IMG/VR virus record: IMGVR_UViG_3300050120_000073
Location: 1 to 48,009 of that record
From: a virus
Length of the DNA stretch: 48,009 nt
Strand: one strand, 5' to 3'
This document shows, piece by piece, positions 37,341 through 44,488 of this stretch. The position numbers were made by a program, and so were the translations under genes. Below the pieces are notes generated by a model that saw nothing but the letters and a program-made list of their open reading frames with translations, was not told where the DNA came from and made no database searches. How positions within the stretch are numbered: the first letter of the stretch is position 1; the number at the start of each line of letters is the position of its first letter.

Positions 37341-37751
37341 CTAGTCGTCGTCGTCCGCGCCCTCTCCGTCATAAGGTAGAACCTCGGCCACCGTGTTGGC
37401 CAACTCCTTGGTGTCCTTGCGCGTGCGGATTCCGATGCGCAGGGTAACCATGGTGCCGCACAACTCGTCGGTGTTCGTGTCTGCCGACACGCCGAACGCG
37501 TCGAACGCCTTCTTGAGGAACGGCTTGCTCTTTTCCGAGAGCGAGGTGTTGTTCCAGAATCGACGACCGGCGTACTCGTGGTCTTCGGGGATTTCGTACT
37601 CCCACACCCAGTACGGACCGGAGGGTCCGTCCTTCACTTCGACGCTCCTAAGGAACGCGAAATAGAGACCGGCGGGAATCGGCTCAAATCCGCCCCCCGC
37701 TGCCTCGGTGTTGTCCACTGCGCTGGCCGTTTTCTTGTCTAACTTTGGCAT
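37341..37751 (-). CDS. SSB-like/DUF669-type protein
   Basis: A 136-residue protein. 'FEPIPAGLYFAFLRSVEVKDGPSGPYWVWEYEIPEDHEYAGRRFWNNTSLSEKSKPFLKKAF' is an OB-like beta pattern typical of DUF669/DUF2815 single-strand binding proteins in phages, and 'GTMVTLRIGIRT..DTKELANTVAEVLPY' follows. The tail is acidic (GEGADDDD), as in SSBs that recruit partners. It lies with recombination and replication genes. A GAAAGCAG ribosome site and CA-rich leader precede the ATG. Confidence 0.72.
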   Translation of the reverse strand: MPKLDKKTASAVDNTEAAGGGFEPIPAGLYFAFLRSVEVKDGPSGPYWVWEYEIPEDHEYAGRRFWNNTSLSEKSKPFLKKAFDAFGVSADTNTDELCGTMVTLRIGIRTRKDTKELANTVAEVLPYDGEGADDDD

Positions 37752-37805
37752 TTCAACTGCTTTCTTTGGTTGGTGGTTGTTATTGGTGTTGGTGTACTGC
37801 CGGAC

Positions 37806-37820
37806 TAGCCTAGCAGGCTA
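37806..37820. promoter_or_regulatory. Inverted repeat containing TGCTAGGCT
   Basis: TAGCCT-AGC-AGGCTA is a perfect dyad. On the minus strand it contains the same TGCTAGGCT core as the elements at 16168 and 25907, 55-65 nt before the SSB-like start. It could be a promoter or a small operator. The stop codon of 37818-38231 is inside it. Confidence 0.35.
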
Positions 37821-38231
37821 TTCCGTGTCGCCCATGCTCCGGGCGATGATGTGCGGCTCCTCCTCCTCTCCCATTGTGCTGCGCGGCTCTTCGTACAGGT
37901 GTTGAAAATATGGATTGTTATCCGTGTGTTTAGCCGCCCCCTCGACAGCACCACAACGAGCGCACGGCTGCTTCGCCGGTTCGATGGGCAATTCGCCCTG
38001 CGTCTCCCGCCTCTCCACTCGCACGCCGTCGATTACTTCGATACGAGTCTTTACCTTGGGCTCCTTGTCATCCTTCGCGGGTGCCGTCGTGGTGACCGGC
38101 TCCCCCGCGATGAACGTCTCGAACTGTTTAGCCACACCGATTATCTCGTTCGGCCCCGCTCTCAAGGCTCGCGCCGAGTTGTGTTTGATGGCGAGGTCCA
38201 ACGCCATCGCTCGCTCCTGCGACGTGCTCAC
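37818..38231 (-). CDS. Hypothetical charged protein with Cys pair
   Basis: A 137-residue protein. A helical N-terminal part (RAMALDLAIKHNSARAL, IIGVAKQFETFIAG) is followed by a Lys/Glu-rich middle (AKDDKEPKVKTRIEVIDGVRVERRETQGELP) and one 'PCARCGAVEG' pair with a later His. It overlaps the Sak4-like gene by 4 nt and looks like an accessory factor of the recombination operon, for example a co-loader. No family is recognised. Confidence 0.55.
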   Translation of the reverse strand: MSTSQERAMALDLAIKHNSARALRAGPNEIIGVAKQFETFIAGEPVTTTAPAKDDKEPKVKTRIEVIDGVRVERRETQGELPIEPAKQPCARCGAVEGAAKHTDNNPYFQHLYEEPRSTMGEEEEPHIIARSMGDTE

Positions 38232-39235
38232 TGGGGAACCGCCACTCGACGAGGTGGGCGCTTCGGTCCGGTAGCCACTACGGGCTGGCCCTCCGTGGCC
38301 TTTCCTTTGTCCTCCTCGGGGCTCTCGGCGTCGTCGGGGGCACTAGCCCCTGCGGCGACTCTGCGGCCCTTCTCGGGCTTCGCCTTGGCCATCGCCTCCT
38401 GCATCTCGGGGTCGGAGTCCACGTCCATCTCCCATTGCAGGTACTTCACGACGCGGTCGAGCGACGGGTTGATGAGTCGCGGGGGCAGCGCGTGGAATCG
38501 GTCGCCGCCCACGTACACGCCCTTGTTGCGAAACTCGGCCCAATACTGCGGCTCCTCTTCGCCCTCGACTGACACCGTGTAGGTGTGGCCGATGACGTCT
38601 ACGTAACCCAGCAGGTCCGACGCCAGTTTGTCAGTCAAGTCCGGTCCGTACTTGACCTTGCCCGTGTTCTCGTCCTGCGTGCGCTTCTCCAGCGCCACGA
38701 AGACGGTGTGGCACGGTAGGTCGCGGAACTGTCGCAACAGGTGGCGCATCTCGGCGGTGTTGGTGCCGTAGTCGCCCAACTCCGTGGTATAGGCTTCGCG
38801 CTCCTTGCCCGCTGCTAGCGCCTTATCGCGTGACCTCCTCGCGGTAGCCTCCAGCAGTTTCTTGTGCGACTCCGAGACCGAGTCCCACACCAGCGATACG
38901 GGCACGTCCTCCTGCAACTCCCAAAACAACGCGTCGAGCGCGTCAATGGTGATGTCCGAGTACGGCTCGATGTTGGTGATGGGGATGCCGAACGATGAAA
39001 GCGGGCCTTTCTTCAAGCCCGCCTCCGCGTCGATGTAGCACACACGCCCGAGTCGTGCCGCTGCAGCCGCTGCCGTGGTCTTGCCGGATTTCGGCTCGCC
39101 ATATAGCAGGACGTTGGCGAACAACTCCTGGTCGGCCAGTGACGGCCTCTCTGTCTTTTTGGTGGTCATGGTTTCTGCTTTCTGTTTGGTACTGCTTTTT
39201 GTCGAAGGTGCGTAATTGAACATATCATCGTCCAT
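38228..39235 (-). CDS. Sak4-like RecA-fold ATPase
   Basis: I list ATG 39235 (TAATG overlap), giving 335 residues; the in-frame ATG 39170 (MTTKKTERPS), preceded by AGAAAGCAG, may be the real start since its leader is a copy of one before purZ. ATPase motifs: Walker A 'LLYGEPKSGKTTAAAAAA', Walker B 'PVSLVWDSVSES' and 'YIDAEAG' / 'HTVFVALEKRT'. This is the AAA_24/Sak4 layout of phage single-strand annealing ATPases. It would act with the SSB-like protein and the RecB-like nuclease. The C-terminus is low-complexity (KAKPEKGRR). Confidence 0.85.
   Translation of the reverse strand: MDDDMFNYAPSTKSSTKQKAETMTTKKTERPSLADQELFANVLLYGEPKSGKTTAAAAAARLGRVCYIDAEAGLKKGPLSSFGIPITNIEPYSDITIDALDALFWELQEDVPVSLVWDSVSESHKKLLEATARRSRDKALAAGKEREAYTTELGDYGTNTAEMRHLLRQFRDLPCHTVFVALEKRTQDENTGKVKYGPDLTDKLASDLLGYVDVIGHTYTVSVEGEEEPQYWAEFRNKGVYVGGDRFHALPPRLINPSLDRVVKYLQWEMDVDSDPEMQEAMAKAKPEKGRRVAAGASAPDDAESPEEDKGKATEGQPVVATGPKRPPRRVAVPQ
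39180..39205. repeat. 26-bp element copy 2, before the Sak4-like start
   Basis: 24 of 26 bases equal 31475-31500. It lies 10 nt upstream of ATG 39170 in the leader or extension of the Sak4-like gene. Confidence 0.7.
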
Positions 39236-39663
39236 TAGAAGAGCCCCGGTCGTGTCTGCAGGCAAGTGAGCCCGAGTTCGCGCCACATGGCCACGACTGA
39301 GTCGCGGTCGTCGAGCACGAGTTCGATGTTCCAATGCGGGGCGATGTGCGACTCGTAAATCTCGCGCTTCACTACGGTGTCGGAGCGCTGGTCGCCCGTC
39401 TCGCGCATGAAGAGCGTAGGCAGCAAGATACGCGATTGGCCCAGGTACCACTTGAACGTCTCGGAGAGCCACAGGTTCGTGGCCATGCTGCAGGAATCCT
39501 CGCGCCCCGTCACGAACAGGACCGCGTGGTGCTGGCGCAGGATGTTGACCAGCCTCACGATGGGCTCGATTCGCGAGTCGGTGTGCACCAGGTGCCAGTC
39601 GAAGTGCCCGCGTTCTTCCGCGTGGTCGGCTATCGTGCCGTCGATATCGCAGATGATGGACAT
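39235..39663 (-). CDS. HAD-superfamily phosphatase (PNK 3'-phosphatase-like)
   Basis: A 142-residue protein from ATG 39663 (TGATG overlap). HAD motifs: 'IICDIDGTIADH' (DxD nucleophile), 'VLFVTGRED' (motif II T), 'DTVVKREIYE' (Lys, motif III) and 'IELVLDDRDSVVAMW' (DD motif IV). The insertion 'FDWHLVHTDSRIEPIVRLVNIL' and the order resemble the 3'-phosphatase domain of T4 polynucleotide kinase. No kinase domain is fused. It may repair nicks or remove 3' phosphates from DNA or RNA, or act on nucleotides. Confidence 0.82.
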   Translation of the reverse strand: MSIICDIDGTIADHAEERGHFDWHLVHTDSRIEPIVRLVNILRQHHAVLFVTGREDSCSMATNLWLSETFKWYLGQSRILLPTLFMRETGDQRSDTVVKREIYESHIAPHWNIELVLDDRDSVVAMWRELGLTCLQTRPGLF

Positions 39664-40343
39664 CAACTCGGCCCTACAGATGGCGACAGAAGAACGCGAT
39701 TGAGAATTATCGACACGACCTCACGCATCAGCCCTTTGTTGGCGGCTGGTACGTCGGCCCAGTTCACCGCTGACGCCTCACGGGTCTTGTAACCGTAATT
39801 CGGGGCGAGTCGTTCGTATTCATTGTGAAACTGGCACGCGATGTCATCAACGTATTCGATGGTCAGGCGCGGCGCGGGTACTGGCTCTACCGGCGCACCG
39901 ACGAATCCAAGACGCATCAGTTCGCGCTTCAACCTCTCCGCACCGTGTCGCGCAACGCCTTCTGCCACGATGGATTCCGCGTCAAGGTCACACTGTTGAA
40001 ACTCGCTCTCAATTAGCGCGTCCAGTCGCTCTTTCGTAAGCGGCGCGGGTGTCTCTAGAACGGGGAGAGCCCGGGACCGAATTATTTTTTCGGCTTTCGT
40101 GGCCTCGGCGTACAGCTCGGCTGACTCTGCCGCGCTGCAACAGAACTCTTGCTCCGTCGAACCTGCGAACCCGTGCATCAGGTCAATGGCCCATTCCAAT
40201 TCTTCGTCTGTTGCCGGTTCGACAACGGGGAGAGCGGCGAGAACGGCTTGAATGTCGTTTCGCAGGTCGTACGCGGCAGTGTGGCCGCGACTCAGCACTT
40301 CTTCAATCGCGACGAGCATTTGGTCTCGGTCAACGTAGGTCAT
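39663..40343 (-). CDS. Hypothetical protein of the recombination operon
   Basis: I use ATG 40343, overlapping the nuclease stop as TAATG; the long frame to 40460 lies in that gene. The 226 residues are helical and acidic with few basic residues (QMLVAIEEVLSRGH, AAESAELYAEATKAEKIIRSR, TKERLDALIESEFQQCDLDAESIVAEGVARHG). The end (WADVPAANKGLMREVVSIIL) has a 'DVPxxNKxLMxEVV' element common among actinophage proteins. No HD, MazG or nuclease motif is visible. Function unknown. Confidence 0.6.
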   Translation of the reverse strand: MTYVDRDQMLVAIEEVLSRGHTAAYDLRNDIQAVLAALPVVEPATDEELEWAIDLMHGFAGSTEQEFCCSAAESAELYAEATKAEKIIRSRALPVLETPAPLTKERLDALIESEFQQCDLDAESIVAEGVARHGAERLKRELMRLGFVGAPVEPVPAPRLTIEYVDDIACQFHNEYERLAPNYGYKTREASAVNWADVPAANKGLMREVVSIILNRVLLSPSVGPS

Positions 40344-41260
40344 TAGTGACGCTCCCGGTTCTGAGTGAAGCCCGATAGCGTGAGCGAGTGCTGCAGGTAG
40401 CCCCTGGGGTCGCGGTCCTTGCGCGAGCCCAAGCAGGTCTCGGTGAAATCGCAGCGCCAACGGCAGGTGTCCTCGTTGGTGTTGCGCTCCGCCTCACCCT
40501 CCTTGGTCGCTCCCCACGCGCGCCGCGCGGTCTTGTACGCTTCGACGGCGATGGTGTTTAACTCCTCGTCCGTCCGATACAGCGGCGTGCGCAAGAATCG
40601 CTCCGCCAGTTCCATCGGCCCCTTGTTGCGCTGGGTGCGGCACGCGTTGTGAATGGCCCCGCGCACCTCCATGCCCAACTGCCGCAGGCCCCATATGTAG
40701 AGCCCGAATTGATCATTGAGTTCCAGCATCTTGTCGGTCGGTAGGTTCTTGCACGACTTGTGGTCCCAAATCCATAGTTGGCCGGTCGTGCGCTGGCGCA
40801 TGATGAGATCGAGTTTCATCTTTATCTTGTAGTTGGACCGCCCGCCGTTGACCGTGGGCAACCAGAACTCGTTAGCATATTCCACTGCCACGATTTCCCA
40901 CTCTAGTTGGTCGTAGCCAAATGCCGCCAAGTAGCCCTCATACATCCACTCGACGAGATTCTGCTGCTCGGTCTGCATCGTGCGCACGCCACCCCTGCGG
41001 CCCAACAACACGTCAATGGTGTCCATTTGCTCCGCTACCCTGCTTTCGGTAACCGTAGGCATGGTTCCCTTGGCGTCTTGATTCAGTTTCATGGCGAGGT
41101 AGTGCGCCTCCATGACTTCGTGAAGGAGCGTGCCCCGCGACAACGGCCCGCCCTCCTCGGGAGTCTTGCTCCAGCGTTGCTTGTAGGCGAGTTCGTGCTT
41201 GAATGGGCACTGGCGGAACGTGTCTATCTCGCTCCAACTAACGGTGTGGGTTTTGGGCAT
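40343..41260 (-). CDS. PD-(D/E)XK nuclease, RecB/Cas4-like
   Basis: A 305-residue protein. 'VSWSEIDTFRQCPFKHELAYK' is the typical RecB/Cas4 start with its first Cys; 'RGTLLHEVMEAHY' carries the His; 'IKMKLDLIMRQRTTGQLWIWDHKS' is the D...(E/Q)xK core (LDLI...WDHK). The C-terminus 'EDTCRWRCDFTETCLG' has three Cys that with the first would bind an iron-sulfur cluster. It is a 5'-3' exonuclease candidate, making single strands for the Sak4-like protein. First gene of the operon from the promoter at 41296-41325. Confidence 0.9.
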   Translation of the reverse strand: MPKTHTVSWSEIDTFRQCPFKHELAYKQRWSKTPEEGGPLSRGTLLHEVMEAHYLAMKLNQDAKGTMPTVTESRVAEQMDTIDVLLGRRGGVRTMQTEQQNLVEWMYEGYLAAFGYDQLEWEIVAVEYANEFWLPTVNGGRSNYKIKMKLDLIMRQRTTGQLWIWDHKSCKNLPTDKMLELNDQFGLYIWGLRQLGMEVRGAIHNACRTQRNKGPMELAERFLRTPLYRTDEELNTIAVEAYKTARRAWGATKEGEAERNTNEDTCRWRCDFTETCLGSRKDRDPRGYLQHSLTLSGFTQNRERH

Positions 41261-41295
41261 TGGTGGCTCTCTTTCGGTGGTTGGTCTAGGTGTCT

Positions 41296-41325
41296 AGTGT
41301 ACTACGTGGTTTGTCTAGCGGTCAA
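41296..41325 (-). promoter_or_regulatory. Promoter with TTGAC-N5-GACAA operator
   Basis: Minus strand: TTGACC, 18-nt spacer, TACACT; dyad TTGTC-TAGCG-GTCAA at 41311-41325. There is no ATG at the predicted start; the nuclease gene uses an AAAGAGAG ribosome site after a CA-rich leader. Drives replication and recombination genes. Confidence 0.75.
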
Positions 41326-41520
41326 CTATCGCCCTTTGCCGGTGAACGCCTCCACGATATCGGCCATCTCGTATACGGTGATGTCCCCCGCTTTGCTTGC
41401 GGCGTGGTGAGCCAGTGCCTGCCACATGGCACGCATGCGTAACCGCTGGCGATAGCGAGCCAGGCCGAAGCCCAGCCCGCTACCTGCCAACGTCGCCACC
41501 ACAGCGACTATTTCAATCAT
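41326..41520 (-). CDS. Small membrane protein
   Basis: A 64-residue protein from ATG 41520 (ATGA overlap). The N-terminus is one hydrophobic helix (MIEIVAVVATLAGSGLGFGLA) followed by a basic stretch (RYRQRLRMR) and an acidic helix. N-out/C-in single-span topology is likely. Function unknown; small early membrane proteins can interfere with the host or with superinfection. Confidence 0.6.
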   Translation of the reverse strand: MIEIVAVVATLAGSGLGFGLARYRQRLRMRAMWQALAHHAASKAGDITVYEMADIVEAFTGKGR

Positions 41521-41750
41521 CGCCACTCCGCCCACAGGCGACCGTGCCGAGTTTCGGCGTGATATTCGCAAAACTGGCTGCCGTCAGTTGCGTGCCTTCG
41601 TTTGCGATTGCACGCCGCGTAAATGAACGTGCACTCTCCACAACGACCGGTCACGCGGTAATATGCGCCACGAATGCGAACGCCCATCGACCCGCGACAC
41701 ACGTAGAACTGATTGCGCCAAGATTCGCGCAGAGCGTCGCGGTCTTTCAT
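41517..41750 (-). CDS. Small Cys-rich protein
   Basis: A 77-residue basic protein from ATG 41750 (ATGA overlap). Five Cys and several His: 'FYVCRGSMGVRIRGAYYRVTGRCGECTFIYAACNRK' and 'GSQFCEYHAETRHG'. The CxxC plus C and C-x2-H would suit a zinc site. No family is recognised. Confidence 0.6.
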   Translation of the reverse strand: MKDRDALRESWRNQFYVCRGSMGVRIRGAYYRVTGRCGECTFIYAACNRKRRHATDGSQFCEYHAETRHGRLWAEWR

Positions 41751-41908
41751 CGTCCGAACCTCGGCGGTGGCTCCAGCGGGTTCATGGGAAACGACTCTTC
41801 CGAAATCAGGAACGGGTCCTGCGGACCTGTGCAGTCGGAGGTGTGGACATATTGCCCGGTCGCGTAATCGAAATCGGGCTGGCAGCATTCGTAGTTGAAT
41901 GGCATCAT
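41747..41908 (-). CDS. Small acidic protein
   Basis: A 53-residue acidic protein from ATG 41908 (AAGGAG ribosome site, 4-nt overlap on both sides). 'YECCQPDFDYATGQYVHTSDC' contains three Cys; the rest is Pro/Glu-rich with a 'DPFLISEESFPMNPLEPPPRFGR' end. Unknown function. Confidence 0.55.
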   Translation of the reverse strand: MMPFNYECCQPDFDYATGQYVHTSDCTGPQDPFLISEESFPMNPLEPPPRFGR

Positions 41909-42021
41909 CGTGACTCCTTAATAGCGACTACACAGACTAGCATAGCCCCGACCGTCGCGCCGGTCCACGCCGCCGCCCATAAGACGTGGACAGCGGCGTG
42001 GTAGAAGATGACCCAGGTCAT
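41905..42021 (-). CDS. Tiny membrane peptide
   Basis: A 38-residue peptide from ATG 42021 (ATGA overlap). Two short hydrophobic segments (VIFYHAAVHVLWAAAWTGATVGAMLVCVVA) form one long or two short membrane spans with a basic end (IKESR). Unknown function. Confidence 0.5.
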   Translation of the reverse strand: MTWVIFYHAAVHVLWAAAWTGATVGAMLVCVVAIKESR

Positions 42022-42596
42022 CCGACCATCTCCTCGACGACGCCCTCGCCTTTGCCGGGCGCATGCTTGATTTCCGCCTCGTTGGCGGGCCACGACTTCA
42101 ACGCCTTGACGCTCGCGGCCAGGATGGCCAGGTAGTTCTCGCGAGTGACCGTGATGCGGTCGCCGGGCTGTGTTCCGTTGCGCCCGGCCTCCTTCACCTT
42201 AGCCGCTGCAGCCTTCATGCCCAGGATGCGGTCGGTGGCTTCGGCGGCGTTCTCAGTCGCCTTCTGGTGCTTCGCGGCTTTGTGCTCGCTAGGTACCCGC
42301 ACCGCCACCGTGCGCGACTTCTCTAGGAATCGCGTCCAGTTGCGGCGCGCCAACTCTGCCTCGGCTTGCTCCACCGTCAAGGGCGCGCCACCCCCCCGCT
42401 GCAGTGCGGCCTTAACGAGCGCCGACTTGTATTTGGCGTCGTGACCGATGGAGAACTCGCCCCCCTTGGTCATCTCGCCGCAGTGACACCCGCACGCCCT
42501 AGGTGTCGGCGCGGGCTTGGCGCTGGTCTTGCGCGCCTGACCCGATGCCTTCGCCGCCTTGCGCACACTGTCCTGTTGAGCCTGGGAGCGCGCCAT
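42018..42596 (-). CDS. GHDAK-motif protein
   Basis: I use ATG 42596 (TAATG overlap). The 192 residues begin with a basic Ala/Lys-rich part, then 'ACGCHCGEMTKGGEFSIGHDAKYKSALVKAAL', a C.C.C motif followed by GHDAK. The same C-x-C...GHDAK element is in the gene at 43851-44447 and is common in actinophage early proteins. The C-terminus is helical and basic (AAAAKVKEAGRNG). Function of the motif is unknown; metal and nucleic-acid binding are likely. Confidence 0.65.
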   Translation of the reverse strand: MARSQAQQDSVRKAAKASGQARKTSAKPAPTPRACGCHCGEMTKGGEFSIGHDAKYKSALVKAALQRGGGAPLTVEQAEAELARRNWTRFLEKSRTVAVRVPSEHKAAKHQKATENAAEATDRILGMKAAAAKVKEAGRNGTQPGDRITVTRENYLAILAASVKALKSWPANEAEIKHAPGKGEGVVEEMVG

Positions 42597-42913
42597 TAGC
42601 GTGAGCCCATCTTGAGCGCGCCCTGAAACGAAACTACGGCTTCGACGGTGGTAATCTGCCAGGTGTTGCGCCCGCCAATCTTGCGGGCATTGACGCGGTG
42701 GCCATCCCAGCAGTGGACCCAGCCCGTGAACTCGCGGACCTCGTCTCCCACTAGGTAGGACAGTCGGCCTCGCGCCTCGACTGCGGGAATGTGGACCGCC
42801 TTGCACGCTTGAGCCATTTGGTAGGCTCGCACGGACTCGGGGCTCGCTGGTGGGTACCCATCTGTGTGTTCCATTGTGTTGCTCCTTCGGTGGTTGGTGG
42901 CGGTGGACTTCAT
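42596..42913 (-). CDS. Small protein behind a dual-start promoter
   Basis: 105 residues from ATG 42913, or 92 from ATG 42874, which has AAGGAG 6-7 nt ahead. The extension MKSTATNHRRSNT has the Thr-rich character of other extensions here. The body has 'RLSYLVGDEVREFTGWVHCWDGHRVNARKIGG', a small beta fold. Unknown function. First gene of a unit running to 41326. Confidence 0.7.
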   Translation of the reverse strand: MKSTATNHRRSNTMEHTDGYPPASPESVRAYQMAQACKAVHIPAVEARGRLSYLVGDEVREFTGWVHCWDGHRVNARKIGGRNTWQITTVEAVVSFQGALKMGSR

Positions 42914-42919
42914 TTAACC

Positions 42920-42949
42920 AGTATACCATGGGATTTGTCCCCGTGTCAA
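42920..42949 (-). promoter_or_regulatory. Promoter with TTGAC-N5-GACAA operator
   Basis: Minus strand: TTGACA, 18-nt spacer, TATACT, 6 nt, ATG 42913. Dyad TTGTC-CCCGT-GTCAA at 42935-42949. Its boxes are the closest to consensus of the set. Confidence 0.85.
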
Positions 42950-42956
42950 GCATTCT

Positions 42957-43379
42957 CTAGTAGCGCGTCACCTCCTCGATTAACGCGGCCAACATCGCGG
43001 CCTTGCGCGAGTGACCGATGGCCTTCTTGTACTGGTCGCGCAGCGGCGCGCACATCGTGGTAAATGCGTCGTCGTCGCGAGCCGCGCGCTTGTCGCGGGC
43101 CAGCATCTCCTTGCGCGTCGAATCGGCGCGGTCGGCGGCTATCCACTGCAGCACTTGGTCCGCGCCCACTTCACTCTCGACGCTGGACAGGTACGCGAGG
43201 GTGGCGGGGTCGACGGAGCAGCGGTCTTCGGTGGCCTCGACTGAGTAGGCCGCGCCGATGCTGCGGCCCACCAGTTTGTCGAACCAACGCTCCGCGCCCG
43301 ACTCGTCGAGCCAGACGTACGACAGCGTGTTCTTGGCGTTGAGCCTGCGCCCGGTGTAGATGAATGTGACGGTGTCCAT
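42957..43379 (-). CDS. Hypothetical early protein
   Basis: I use ATG 43379 (TAATG overlap), giving 140 residues. The first part is beta-type (TVTFIYTGRRLNAKNTLSYVWLDESG), the second helical and charged (DRADSTRKEMLARDKRAARDDD). No family is recognised. It is coupled to the gene before it. Confidence 0.6.
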   Translation of the reverse strand: MDTVTFIYTGRRLNAKNTLSYVWLDESGAERWFDKLVGRSIGAAYSVEATEDRCSVDPATLAYLSSVESEVGADQVLQWIAADRADSTRKEMLARDKRAARDDDAFTTMCAPLRDQYKKAIGHSRKAAMLAALIEEVTRY

Positions 43380-43726
43380 TAGCGGACCATCCCTTCGATG
43401 TGGTATTTGATGAGGTTGAAGCGGCACTTGTTACTGCCGGTGAACAAGTGATTGCCCCACGCGTTGAACGACCAGCGCTTGGTGCTGTACTCGCTGATGC
43501 CGCGCGTTGCGATGATGATGAACGATTCGTGGTTGTTGATTTGGCCAAGCGCGTTCTTCACTTCGACCGGCTGGCGAGTGATGCGTACCACGAACTGCTG
43601 CGTGGTGTCGTGGCTGTTATTCTCAACTTCGGCGTTGAGCCCGAGGTCCTGGGCTTGCTTGATGAATCGGTCAAGCGCCGCGCTTCCGGTCTTCATGGTG
43701 ATTTCTCCTGTGGTGGTTAATGTCAT
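43379..43726 (-). CDS. Early protein behind a dual-start promoter
   Basis: 115 residues from ATG 43726, or 105 from ATG 43696 (CAGGAG ribosome site). The extension is MTLTTTGEIT. The body 'ENNSHDTTQQFVVRITRQPVEVKNALGQINNHESFIIIATRG' is a beta sheet fold, then 'YSTKRWSFNAWGNHLFTG'. Unknown function. The leader is nearly identical to that of the lone plus-strand gene at 9927. Confidence 0.7.
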   Translation of the reverse strand: MTLTTTGEITMKTGSAALDRFIKQAQDLGLNAEVENNSHDTTQQFVVRITRQPVEVKNALGQINNHESFIIIATRGISEYSTKRWSFNAWGNHLFTGSNKCRFNLIKYHIEGMVR

Positions 43727-43732
43727 GGTTTA

Positions 43733-43761
43733 AGTCTACCACCCCTTTGTCTCCGCGTCAA
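43733..43761 (-). promoter_or_regulatory. Promoter with TTGAC-N5-GACAA operator
   Basis: Minus strand: TTGACG, 17-nt spacer, TAGACT, 6 nt, ATG 43726. Dyad at 43747-43761. The region from -10 to the ribosome site (TAGACTTAAA.CATGA, then TTAACCACCACAG) matches the plus-strand promoter at 9915-9945. Confidence 0.83.
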
Positions 43762-43799
43762 GTACCCTCCTAGAGCCCGCCTCCCGCCCGGAGACGGCT

Positions 43800-43827
43800 C
43801 TGTCCCGGCCACTAAGGACCGGGACAG
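43800..43827 (-). terminator. Hairpin after the GHDAK gene
   Basis: CTGTCCCGG / CCGGGACAG, a perfect 9-bp stem with a 10-nt loop, 23 nt after the stop at 43851. It isolates the GHDAK gene from the next promoter. Confidence 0.7.
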
Positions 43828-43850
43828 GCGTTCGCTGTGCCAGGCGAAGT

Positions 43851-44447
43851 CTAGGCGGCGACCGTGATTTCGCTCGCCTTGAGGGTCTTGCTCATCACGC
43901 GACCCGTCTTCGCTGTCCAGACGACCTCGACGTCATCACCTTCGACGCCAGTGACGCGACCCACGGCCACGCCACCCCGGAAGGTGAAGGATGCCGTAGC
44001 GCCAACGTACGGCTTCTCGGGCTTGGTAGCCTTCGCAGCCTTAACCGCCTTCGCAGCCTTGGGCTTGGCGGTGCGGGCCTTGCGCACGGGGGCCTCGGTG
44101 AGGTAGTGCTCCCAGCCGTACTGCTTGGCCAGCGCCTTGGGCGTGACTGCGGCCTCGCCCTTGAGTTGCATTTTCACACCAGCGCGAAAGGCGCGGATGA
44201 TTTGGCCCTTCAACTTCGCGTCGTGTCCCTGCTTGAAGACGTTGCTGCAGGTCTCCTTGCACGCGGTGTACTTCCACACTTCGGTGCTGGTCTGATTGTC
44301 GGCGGGAATCCAGCACTGGCAGGGATTCAGCACGCTCTTGCGCTTGCCTTTGCCGTCTGCCACGATGGTCTCGGTTCCGTCTCCGTTATTGGTGCTGCTC
44401 ATGATGTCCTGCTTTCTTGGTTTGGTGTTGGTGGTTTGGTGCTTCAT
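43851..44447 (-). CDS. GHDAK-motif protein with basic linker
   Basis: 198 residues from ATG 44447 (7 nt after the -10 box) or 183 from ATG 44402. The extension is MKHQTTNTKPRKQDI. The core 'PCQCWIPADNQTSTEVWKYTACKETCSNVFKQGHDAKLKGQIIRAF' has C.C...C...C...GHDAK; then 'ALAKQYGWEHYL', a Lys/Ala-rich linker (TAKPKAAKAVKAAKATKP) and a small beta end (SFTFRGGVAVGRVTGVEGDDVEVVW) like a Tudor/KOW-type barrel. Such a basic, barrel-ended protein probably binds nucleic acid. Exact role unknown. Confidence 0.7.
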   Translation of the reverse strand: MKHQTTNTKPRKQDIMSSTNNGDGTETIVADGKGKRKSVLNPCQCWIPADNQTSTEVWKYTACKETCSNVFKQGHDAKLKGQIIRAFRAGVKMQLKGEAAVTPKALAKQYGWEHYLTEAPVRKARTAKPKAAKAVKAAKATKPEKPYVGATASFTFRGGVAVGRVTGVEGDDVEVVWTAKTGRVMSKTLKASEITVAA

Positions 44448-44454
44448 GGAAGTA

Positions 44455-44483
44455 AGTATATCACAGATTTGCCCCCGTGTCAA
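44455..44483 (-). promoter_or_regulatory. Promoter with TTGAC-N5-GGCAA operator
   Basis: Minus strand: TTGACA, 17-nt spacer, TATACT, 7 nt, ATG 44447. Dyad TTGCC-CCCGT-GTCAA at 44469-44483. Begins immediately after the helicase stop (44489). Confidence 0.83.
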
Positions 44484-44488
44484 GTCCG

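Noticed and set aside
39663-40343. HD-domain dATPase (DatZ) in the 226-residue helical protein
   Set aside because: No HD pair or other metal-binding His/Asp pattern is visible, so the label would be unsupported.
42596-42953. Extension of the GHDAK gene frame to 42953
   Set aside because: The first 119 codons are antiparallel to nothing but in the frame of noise inside the 42596-42913 gene; TAATG start at 42596 fits.
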